A stretch of 64,000 nucleotides of DNA from a virus: IMG/VR virus record IMGVR_UViG_3300033143_002274, positions 1 to 64,000 of that record; one strand, given 5' to 3'. The notes under the pieces are model-generated. The model was not told the DNA's origin. It made no database searches and was given only the letters and a program-made list of their open reading frames with translations. Shown here piece by piece: positions 58,580-64,000 of this stretch (its first letter is position 1; each line of letters begins with the position of its first letter). Both the position numbers and the translations under genes were made by a program.

Positions 58580-58606
58580 TTGTATAAATCTCCAATAATA
58601 TCTTAG

Positions 58607-58614
58607 TATTTATC
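58607..58614 (-). promoter_or_regulatory. Late promoter
   Basis: GATAAATA on the minus strand, 28 nt upstream of the 58579 start; the ATG has a TTGGAGA ribosome site. Confidence 0.65.
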
Positions 58615-59080
58615 AATTTACGTAAACATCTACATAAGTTTGACCAAAATCGTCAATTGTTATGTCATTATTTTCGTTGTAATGGTTTTTGTAAAATCTG
58701 GCGAGTACAACTAAGTCATCATCAATCACATCTTCACCACGACTATCGTAATATGCATACAACATAGCAACCATGAATGCGATATTATGATCAAGTTCAT
58801 CTTTGATTGTATTGAATGTTTCAATTGAAACATCTATACCTGATGCAGCATGTACAGCTTCTTTAAGATTGGATTTGAATCTGATGTATTCTTTGGCAGT
58901 GTAGTCGATGCGTTCTTCGTCCATCATCATAAACCCATGTTTACTGCCATCAAACAAATCGGTGTTGTATGATTCGACTGCAAACGTTGCCTTGATTAAC
59001 TTAACCATTGCAGGTTCATTTACGTCCATCACGGACAAAGTTCGTTTTACTATCTCAGAAAGGTTTTCTGGATTAATCAT
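58613..59080 (-). CDS. Lysozyme-like-fold protein (155 aa), tentative
   Basis: LIKATFAVESYNTDLFDGSK followed by HGFMMMDEERI has the Glu-Ser ... Gly-x-MMM pattern of transglycosylase-type domains, and a later FMVAMLYAYYDSRG resembles the domain's final helix. Key Gln/Asn residues are unclear, so activity is doubtful. A late promoter lies upstream. It could be a virion-associated murein hydrolase or an unrelated helical protein. Confidence 0.5.
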   Translation of the reverse strand: MINPENLSEIVKRTLSVMDVNEPAMVKLIKATFAVESYNTDLFDGSKHGFMMMDEERIDYTAKEYIRFKSNLKEAVHAASGIDVSIETFNTIKDELDHNIAFMVAMLYAYYDSRGEDVIDDDLVVLARFYKNHYNENNDITIDDFGQTYVDVYVN

Positions 59081-59104
59081 TTTGGTTCTCCTTCTATTTA
59101 GTGT

Positions 59105-59112
59105 TATTTATC
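59105..59112 (-). promoter_or_regulatory. Late promoter
   Basis: GATAAATA on the minus strand, 25 nt upstream of the 59080 start with GAAGGAGAA as ribosome site. Confidence 0.65.
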
Positions 59113-59191
59113 GTTTTTAAATGCAGATGATTTCGTTTAATTTTGGATGATGTTGTGTAAATAATTATATGAATAACCAGAAGGAAACACA

Positions 59192-59944
59192 ATGTCTAAG
59201 AAAAACAAACGTAACAAATTAACTGTAATATCGAACGACCAACAAGCATCTTCACACGGTGCTGACCACAAAAAATCATTTCATAAGAAGGATGTCAAAT
59301 TCATAACCCCAATCACAGACACACAGAAGACCGCTATGGACTGCTACCGTGATGGTGATAACATGTTTATGTATGGGTCAGCAGGGTGTGGTAAGACGTT
59401 CTTGGGAATGTACATGGCACTCAATGATGTTCTTGATGAACGTACTGAATACCACAAACTTATCATTGTCAGAAGTGCTGTTGCTACCCGCGACATTGGG
59501 TTTTTGCCGGGCACTGAGGAAGAAAAACTGGCGATCTTTGAACAACCATATACATCAATCTGTAATGAGTTATTCAAGTTTGGGAAGTCATATGAGAATC
59601 TGAAGAAGTTAAATTATGTTGATTTTGTAAGCAGTTCATTCCTACGTGGATTGACCTTCGACCACTCAATTATACTGGTAGATGAAGTACAAAACTTTAA
59701 TGCAGATGAACTCAATACTGTGATGACCCGCATAGGTTATCAATCTAAAATTATCTTCAGTGGTGACTTAGCACAATCAGATTTGATGAAGACAAACAGG
59801 GACAAATCTGGTATGGGTGATTTCCTCAACATCATCAGGACTCTGGATGAATTCGCAATGATCAAGTTCACAACTGATGATATCGTCCGGTCTGACCTTG
59901 TAAAACGCTATATTATCGCAAAAGAAAAATACGAAAAGTTGTAA
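59192..59944 (+). CDS. phoH: PhoH-like ATPase
   Basis: P-loop NTPase: GSAGCGKTFLG (Walker A), SIILVDEVQNF (Walker B), FSGDLAQSDL (sensor). The length of 250 aa is typical of phage PhoH, which is widespread in marine T4-like phages. Its exact role (possible RNA helicase or ribonuclease-linked activity) is not settled. It has a Lys-rich N-terminal extension. Confidence 0.92.
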   Translation: MSKKNKRNKLTVISNDQQASSHGADHKKSFHKKDVKFITPITDTQKTAMDCYRDGDNMFMYGSAGCGKTFLGMYMALNDVLDERTEYHKLIIVRSAVATRDIGFLPGTEEEKLAIFEQPYTSICNELFKFGKSYENLKKLNYVDFVSSSFLRGLTFDHSIILVDEVQNFNADELNTVMTRIGYQSKIIFSGDLAQSDLMKTNRDKSGMGDFLNIIRTLDEFAMIKFTTDDIVRSDLVKRYIIAKEKYEKL

Positions 59945-59971
59945 GTTGTTGTTTTAAAAGGAGATATAAAT

Positions 59972-60000
59972 TTGACAGCAGGAAGTTTTCAATCTATAAT
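59972..60000 (+). promoter_or_regulatory. Sigma70-type early promoter
   Basis: TTGACA, 17-nt spacer ending TTTTCAATC, TATAAT on the plus strand. It drives the 60026-60753 pair. It carries the same 15-base core as the other two early promoters. Confidence 0.88.
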
Positions 60001-60025
60001 AGTTCCATCAACTGAGGGAAAGATT

Positions 60026-60388
60026 ATGAAAACTCGTACAGCACATGATACAGCTTGGGATACACTGTCTGACTTACACAAAGATGTTTATGGATTCCGT
60101 CCACGTGGTGTATACGATTTCGACTCAATGTCTACTGATGATATTGAAGACGAGATTGAACGTCTTATTCCTGCTTTGAATGAAGTTGTCGCAGCAGAAC
60201 AAGCACGTGAACGAGCAGCGATTGTAGCATTCGAACAGGTTATCACTGAAACCATTGCTAATGGTGCAGGTACTCGTGCCAATGCAATCAACTGGTTGCG
60301 TGATGCAGAAGAAGACGATTTTATGACTGATGGTTACTTCGGTTTTCTTTACGGTCTTCCTCACAACTACTTTGAGAAAGCAGCATAA
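60026..60388 (+). CDS. Conserved phage-type hypothetical protein (120 aa)
   Basis: Starts MKTRTAHDTAWDTLSDLHKD followed by VYGFRPRG, a combination I associate with a widespread tailed-phage protein of unknown function. I use the ATG at 60026 (ribosome site GAGGGAAAG), because the earlier TTG frame start is part of the -35 box. The C-terminus is helical and acidic. Confidence 0.78.
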   Translation: MKTRTAHDTAWDTLSDLHKDVYGFRPRGVYDFDSMSTDDIEDEIERLIPALNEVVAAEQARERAAIVAFEQVITETIANGAGTRANAINWLRDAEEDDFMTDGYFGFLYGLPHNYFEKAA

Positions 60389-60753
60389 TGGAGAAGGTAA
60401 CTAATTACGGATACTCTAAGAGGGCGGGTAAACCCCCTAAGATGTATAAGATCATTATAAACAATAGTGCCAATAGGATTGATGGGTTTGATATGGTTCG
60501 TACAAAAACTGGAAAAATTGTACGTCTGGGTAATAACATGGAGGTAAGTTTGCTTAATGAATACAGCTTCTATTATGCTGCAACACATGGTGAGAATGGA
60601 TCGCCTATATTTATTGTTAATGATGGCAGTCTATATCTGAGTTGTTATTGGGGTGACATAATGGAACACAAAGAATTATTTGCAGATCTTAGCAAGAAAG
60701 TTTACAGAAAAGAGTTAACAGCATTTGACTTACTAGGATTCTTAGTGTTATAG
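60388..60753 (+). CDS. Hypothetical early protein (121 aa)
   Basis: Basic N-terminal region (YSKRAGKPPKMYKIIINNS) and a beta-rich middle (GKIVRLGNNMEV). The start overlaps the preceding stop (TAATG). No family is recognised. A structured 3' region and terminator follow. Confidence 0.68.
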   Translation: MEKVTNYGYSKRAGKPPKMYKIIINNSANRIDGFDMVRTKTGKIVRLGNNMEVSLLNEYSFYYAATHGENGSPIFIVNDGSLYLSCYWGDIMEHKELFADLSKKVYRKELTAFDLLGFLVL

Positions 60754-60756
60754 TGT

Positions 60757-60846
60757 ATTCCTCCCAAGTCGTGAACCCTTTAGTTCACGCAACATTTAGC
60801 CCATTTGGGCAGAAGGTAACATACTTGTTGTGTTACCTTTTTTTTT
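60757..60846 (+). terminator. Structured 3' region: three hairpins ending in a strong terminator
   Basis: An unpaired TTCCTCCCAAG is followed by CGTGAAC/GTTCACG, GCCC/GGGC, and AAGGTAACA/TGTTACCTT with a 9-T run (60813-60846). The last is an intrinsic terminator. The extra hairpins and CCTCC segment suggest that the RNA end may have a separate function. Confidence 0.75.
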
Positions 60847-60856
60847 GTTTTATACT
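60828..60856 (+). promoter_or_regulatory. Possible sigma70-like promoter of uvsX
   Basis: TTGTGT, 17-nt spacer, TATACT, overlapping the end of the preceding terminator and 30 nt upstream of the uvsX ribosome site. Confidence 0.45.
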
Positions 60857-60887
60857 CCACGAAAATAAGAAGAAGGAGAAAAAAATA

Positions 60888-61916
60888 ATGAGTGCAAATT
60901 TAGACACAACTAAGGTTATGAAAAACCTCAAGAAAGCCAAAATATCGTTGGGTATATCTGACCCCGATAAATGGTTGACCAGTGGTAATTATGGGTTAAA
61001 TTTTAAGTTAACAGGAGACTTCAACAGAGCATACCCCAATAAACGTTCTGTTATGTTTTGGGGGGAGTCTGGTACTGGTAAGACATTTCTTGCATGTTTG
61101 GCAGCAGTAGAAGCACAAAAAAATGGATACCATGTTGTGTACATTGATACTGAGAATGGTATTGATACTGGTTACTTGAGTAAGATTGGTATGGATATGT
61201 CAACAGGTGCGTTCAGTGTGATACGAATTAACACATTAAAAGAATGTATGGCAACTATGTTTGAATGGTTTGATGGATATGATCCTGATGTTAAATTATG
61301 TTTTGTAATTGATTCATTGACAAATATGAAAACAGAATCAGCGAATGAAAATGCTACTAAGGGTAAACTGTCAAATGATTTTGGTTTATTTGCTAAGAAG
61401 GTAAAAGAACTTGTAAGTCATCTTACTACCAAAATTGGAGACAGAGATAATTTCTTGTTTATGGTAAGTCACGCATATGCCAACCAAGATGTATTAAACG
61501 GAAAAGGTACACACTTACCGAGTGGTGGCGGTGGAATGATTTATGCTCCGTCAATGAGTATTTTTGTGTCTAAACTTAAATTAAAGGACACAACAACTAA
61601 ACAAGTGGTCGGTGTCAAGATAACGGCTGAAGCAAGTAAGACACGCTTTACTCAACTTGGTGGCAGAATCAGACTTGAAGTCCCATACTCAACTGGGCTT
61701 GATCCTATTGATGGCCTATTGGATTTAGCAGTTGAAGCTGATCTTGTTGATAACACAACTAAAGGTTGGTATAGCTTTGGTGATCCTGAAACGGGTGAAC
61801 TCATAAAATTCCGTAAGAAAGATTTTGGCGATCATTATAAGAAACTTTTTGATTTCGATGAAGCTACTGAAATCAAAGAAGGTGCTGATTACGAAGATAA
61901 GGATGGAGCATCATAA
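60888..61916 (+). CDS. uvsX: RecA-like recombinase UvsX
   Basis: RecA-family strand-exchange ATPase: Walker A GESGTGKT (59-66), YIDTENGID and LCFVIDSL (Walker B, 137-144), DNA-binding loop region around LPSGGGGMIY. The start at 60888 has AGAAGGAGAA; an upstream frame would cover the terminator. The length of 342 aa is slightly below T4 UvsX (391 aa). Confidence 0.94.
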   Translation: MSANLDTTKVMKNLKKAKISLGISDPDKWLTSGNYGLNFKLTGDFNRAYPNKRSVMFWGESGTGKTFLACLAAVEAQKNGYHVVYIDTENGIDTGYLSKIGMDMSTGAFSVIRINTLKECMATMFEWFDGYDPDVKLCFVIDSLTNMKTESANENATKGKLSNDFGLFAKKVKELVSHLTTKIGDRDNFLFMVSHAYANQDVLNGKGTHLPSGGGGMIYAPSMSIFVSKLKLKDTTTKQVVGVKITAEASKTRFTQLGGRIRLEVPYSTGLDPIDGLLDLAVEADLVDNTTKGWYSFGDPETGELIKFRKKDFGDHYKKLFDFDEATEIKEGADYEDKDGAS

Positions 61917-61917
61917 T

Positions 61918-61947
61918 AAAAAAGGGATACCGAAGTATCCCTTTTTT
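61918..61947. terminator. Bidirectional intrinsic terminator (second copy of the gp23 terminator)
   Basis: The same 30 bases as at 9324-9353: six A, GGGATAC-CGAA-GTATCCC, six T. It serves uvsX (plus) and the opposing gene at 61969 (minus). Confidence 0.88.
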
Positions 61948-61968
61948 CATTTCATAAACTAAGTAAGA

Positions 61969-62619
61969 TTACTTAGCGTTTAAGCGAGTATTAGTGTCAT
62001 TAACTGCTGCAATGATTTCAGCTTCAAGATCTAAATCACCAGTAGTGTAATCTACTTTTGCAAGAGCAGCAGAATCATATGATTCTTCAGCAGGTTCATA
62101 TGCAGATAAAGCATTTGCGCCATTGTCTAAAGTACGTACTGCAAGTTGTCCAAAAAGACCACCATCAACAGGTGAAAGTAAACCAGCATAACCAGACATA
62201 CCCACGAACAGATCAACATCAGTGATTACAACGTAAGAAGCAAGACCAGTTGTAGGACTTGTTACTACTAAGTTACCACCTGCAATTGCAAGTTCAGTGC
62301 CGGGCAAATCAGCATTGATAAGACCAAGAACAGTAGTGAAAGTATCAGCAGTAGTTACGTCAACTGAGATAGGGTAAGCAGTGCCATCAAGATTAATTGA
62401 AGCAGTATAAGTAGCAGTTACTAAACCAGCATCATTACCACCAACAGCAGACGCATCAAAGTCTACAGTTTGAACACCAGCAGCAGAACCACCAGCAGTT
62501 TCGTCTGTGTCCATACCTGCTACATCAGCAGTATTTACGACAGCAACACGAATGAAAGATTGTACCGTACCACGAGTTTTAGTAGCGTAAACTGTTTCGC
62601 CATTTATAGTTGTAGACAT
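61969..62619 (-). CDS. Putative abundant virion protein (216 aa), possibly head decoration
   Basis: Beta-rich, Ala/Thr/Gly-rich composition without Cys (TVQSFIRVAVVNTADVAGMD; later VLGLINADLPGTELAIAGGN). It has its own late promoter, a strong ribosome site (AGGAGAAATA) and the duplicated terminator, like gp23, implying strong late expression. Decoration protein is inferred. Confidence 0.6.
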   Translation of the reverse strand: MSTTINGETVYATKTRGTVQSFIRVAVVNTADVAGMDTDETAGGSAAGVQTVDFDASAVGGNDAGLVTATYTASINLDGTAYPISVDVTTADTFTTVLGLINADLPGTELAIAGGNLVVTSPTTGLASYVVITDVDLFVGMSGYAGLLSPVDGGLFGQLAVRTLDNGANALSAYEPAEESYDSAALAKVDYTTGDLDLEAEIIAAVNDTNTRLNAK

Positions 62620-62659
62620 TATTATTTCTCCTATGTTTGAATAATTTTGTTTGTAAAAG

Positions 62660-62673
62660 TATTTATATAAATA
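62660..62673. promoter_or_regulatory. Overlapping divergent late promoters
   Basis: TATTTATATAAATA contains TATAAATA on both strands (minus 62660-62667, plus 62666-62673), sharing two bases. It serves the 62619 (minus) and 62681 (plus) genes. Confidence 0.72.
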
Positions 62674-62680
62674 GTTATTT

Positions 62681-62905
62681 ATGATAGAAGATAAAATGAC
62701 ACCCTTAAACTTTCAACCACATAGCAGACCTGTGGTGAAAATGAGTATTACCGGAAGGTATCTTGGGGTGTATGACTCAGTGTCAGAAGCTGCCAGAGAG
62801 TCTAATCTGTCAAGGACAGCAATCACTAATGCTTTGAATAAGAAAGCAGGGGTGCAGCGTTCAGGAGGTTACGTTTGGAAGTATGTATCGGACTTAGCTA
62901 GATAA
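62681..62905 (+). CDS. Stand-alone NUMOD1-like DNA-binding domain (74 aa)
   Basis: VVKMSITGRYLGVYDSVSEA followed by ARESNLSRTAITNALN is the NUMOD1/IENR1 HTH found in HNH homing endonucleases. The nuclease domain is absent. It is either a relic of a homing endonuclease or a small regulator. It has its own late promoter. Confidence 0.72.
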   Translation: MIEDKMTPLNFQPHSRPVVKMSITGRYLGVYDSVSEAARESNLSRTAITNALNKKAGVQRSGGYVWKYVSDLAR

Positions 62906-63169
62906 AGATACGGTATAGAGTACAGCACCACGATGTGATATATCGAATTTTCCGGTCAGACTACTGTAGTTGTCATTGATCCATGCAACGATAGAATCCC
63001 ATCTGCCACTTTTGATGACTTGTGCATTTTGGATAACGTCTACCATAGTGTCATCTGAAATGTTAACTCCCACAGGGTTAAATCGCATTTCATCAAATGC
63101 TTCAAAATCTGCATTGACGAAATCAAAATCTTCTTCATCTACTGCGGTAAATATATCTTTACTTATCAT
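62894..63169 (-). CDS. Hypothetical late protein (91 aa)
   Basis: Acidic protein (AVDEEDFDFVNADFEAFDEM near the N-terminus) with a helical middle and beta end. A late promoter (63194-63201) and a weak ribosome site precede it. Its 3' end overlaps the NUMOD1-like gene. No family is recognised. Confidence 0.62.
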   Translation of the reverse strand: MISKDIFTAVDEEDFDFVNADFEAFDEMRFNPVGVNISDDTMVDVIQNAQVIKSGRWDSIVAWINDNYSSLTGKFDISHRGAVLYTVSLSS

Positions 63170-63193
63170 TTATAAAACTCCATACTATCAATG

Positions 63194-63201
63194 TATTTAT
63201 G
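63194..63201 (-). promoter_or_regulatory. Late promoter
   Basis: CATAAATA on the minus strand, 25 nt upstream of the 63169 start. Confidence 0.62.
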
Positions 63202-63214
63202 AAGGATAACCAAA

Positions 63215-63661
63215 ATGACAGACATACAAGCAGAACTAGATAAATTTCAAATAAGATTCGATGAACTTGAGAAAACTGCTGAAGCAGACTTAGCACTTCA
63301 GGGTAAGAGATTGGAACAGGCACAGACACCACACCCAACATTACAACACAATTGGGGTAAGTTGGGAGCAGGATTATCTTGGTTATATGAAGAAGCAAAG
63401 AATGATGCAGACACTGCATTTGGGCAAGCATACACCAATGCCCAGAATGACAGTTACAAAACACGTTCTTCAACTGATGCTAAATGGATAGCAGAAAAGG
63501 ATGACAGGTATAACAAAGCAGTCAGAATCAAGAACAAGGTTTATAGATTGAAAAAAGAAGTGGATAATGTCACTGATGTTATTGAAAGTCGTAAGTACAT
63601 CTTGAAGGACTTGACTAACAGCATAATCCACTCAGTGAATAATTCTAAACTATACATATGA
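63215..63661 (+). CDS. UvsY-like recombination mediator (tentative)
   Basis: A 148-aa helical protein. Layout matches UvsY: an N-terminal helix, then a W/L-rich region (LQHNWGKLGAGLSWLYEEAK), a basic segment and a long helix ending VIESRKYILKDLTNSI. T4 UvsY has 137 aa and the same R-x-x-x-I/L-x-x ending. Proximity to uvsX supports this. Identity is not proven. Confidence 0.55.
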   Translation: MTDIQAELDKFQIRFDELEKTAEADLALQGKRLEQAQTPHPTLQHNWGKLGAGLSWLYEEAKNDADTAFGQAYTNAQNDSYKTRSSTDAKWIAEKDDRYNKAVRIKNKVYRLKKEVDNVTDVIESRKYILKDLTNSIIHSVNNSKLYI

Positions 63662-63888
63662 TGCCGTTGAAACACATGCGTAACCGTGAAGATTTCTTCA
63701 AGGCGTTATTGCACTATACTGTGGTCGAATATGACAATACTTCTGATGTTGATAATTACATCCTTTGGGGGATTGGTTCAGAATTAATCAACGTAACAAA
63801 TGATAAGCACACATCAGATTACCACCATCATGCTAATCTTGAGTTGACTGACAGTGGCAAAGCATACGTGGCTTTTTTAACATTATGA
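63658..63888 (+). CDS. Hypothetical protein (76 aa)
   Basis: Small protein with a His-rich segment (NDKHTSDYHHHANLELTDSG) near the C-terminus. It overlaps the UvsY-like gene (ATGATG) and the next gene (ATGA). Function is unknown. Confidence 0.62.
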   Translation: MMPLKHMRNREDFFKALLHYTVVEYDNTSDVDNYILWGIGSELINVTNDKHTSDYHHHANLELTDSGKAYVAFLTL

Positions 63889-64000
63889 AACTGTTTCCTC
63901 ATAGACATATGAAACTGTTCCCTCATATTGATGGCAGGGTGATTGAACGTTGGAAGGTCATATACCAACACCAAAGTGACCCACATGAAATTTTACATAT
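63885..64000 (+). CDS. Partial gene cut by the window end
   Basis: Starts with an ATGA overlap and reads MKLFPHRHMKLFPHIDGRVI. The first eight codons are a near-perfect tandem duplication (24 nt), giving two possible starts (63885 and 63909). The remainder lies outside the window. Confidence 0.55.
   Translation, partial: MKLFPHRHMKLFPHIDGRVIERWKVIYQHQSDPHEILH

Noticed and set aside
59972-60025. Upstream TTG start for the 60026 gene
   Set aside because: The TTG is the first triplet of a consensus -35 box and the region holds the -10, so it is promoter, not coding.
60753-60887. 45-codon N-terminal extension of UvsX
   Set aside because: It would translate three hairpins and a terminator; the ATG at 60888 has a strong ribosome site and a UvsX-like N-terminus.
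1-64000. CRISPR arrays, retrons, diversity-generating elements, integrases, toxin-antitoxin loci of known families
   Set aside because: No regularly spaced repeats, reverse transcriptase, template-variable repeat pair or recombinase was found; the HTH-partner cassettes are not members of a known toxin-antitoxin family that I can identify.

Overview
This window is part of the genome of a T4-like contractile-tailed bacteriophage (AT-rich myovirus, probably of a marine or aquatic gammaproteobacterium; the host is inference). The evidence is recognisable T4-type proteins: portal gp20, protease gp21, scaffold gp22, major capsid gp23, sheath gp18, tube gp19, baseplate gp5/gp6/gp25/gp26/gp27/gp53-type proteins, terminase gp16/gp17, late sigma factor gp55, recombination proteins gp46/gp47/UvsX and a UvsY-like protein. 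More than fifteen copies of the late promoter octamer NATAAATA sit just upstream of structural genes. No integrase, CRISPR array, rRNA or host gene block is visible.

Layout. 1-5.1 kb (minus): small accessory genes (RNA ligase, mini J-domain protein, 2OG oxygenase, LuxR-type HTH), two good tRNAs and one truncated tRNA-like sequence, read from a near-consensus sigma70 promoter at 5059-5087. 5.1-6.95 kb (minus): an ~880-nt gene-free, highly foldable region with an embedded tRNA-like domain, followed upstream by a tRNA cluster (Leu, Leu, Tyr, Ser, Ser, Trp-like, Pro, Gln) and a late promoter/terminator pair around a possible ncRNA. 7.1-9.3 kb: small membrane and zinc-binding genes. 9.4-18.5 kb (minus): head module gp23, gp22, gp21, core proteins and gp20, continuing into an ATP-grasp protein, two GNAT acetyltransferases and a GP88-like protein whose N-termini look like T4 capsid-targeting peptides cut by gp21. 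18.6-20.7 kb: a late gene, a thermonuclease, an HUH Rep-like gene and ~700 nt of structured non-coding DNA with iteron-like repeats. 20.7-23.7 kb (minus): an eleven-gene early operon of tiny overlapping genes, with paralogous proteins and two HTH proteins, behind a second sigma70 promoter. 24-28.8 kb: GIY-YIG protein, gp46, gp47, gp55.

28.8-53.4 kb (plus): the tail module (sheath, tube, tube-like proteins, gp26-like, tape measure, baseplate, fibres), then a cupin, two 2OG-Fe(II) oxygenases and small secreted or membrane proteins. 53.4-59.1 kb (minus): terminase, ClpP-like protease, spanins, holin-like protein, M15 endolysin, gp16 and a decoration-like protein. Inside this block, on the opposite strand, lies a 60-nt hairpin RNA candidate with its own late promoter and U-tract. 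59.2-64 kb: PhoH, an early pair behind a third sigma70 promoter, UvsX, a structural-looking protein, a lone NUMOD1-like domain, a UvsY-like protein and a gene cut by the window end.

Three early promoters share the core TTTTCAATCTATAAT and should use host RNA polymerase. The late NATAAATA sites should use gp55. The most unusual elements are the ornate-RNA-like region at 5.1-5.98 kb, the candidate capsid-carried enzyme set at 15.5-18.5 kb, the small late RNA at 57.3 kb with an exposed CCUCC loop, and the HUH/iteron island at 19.5-20.7 kb.
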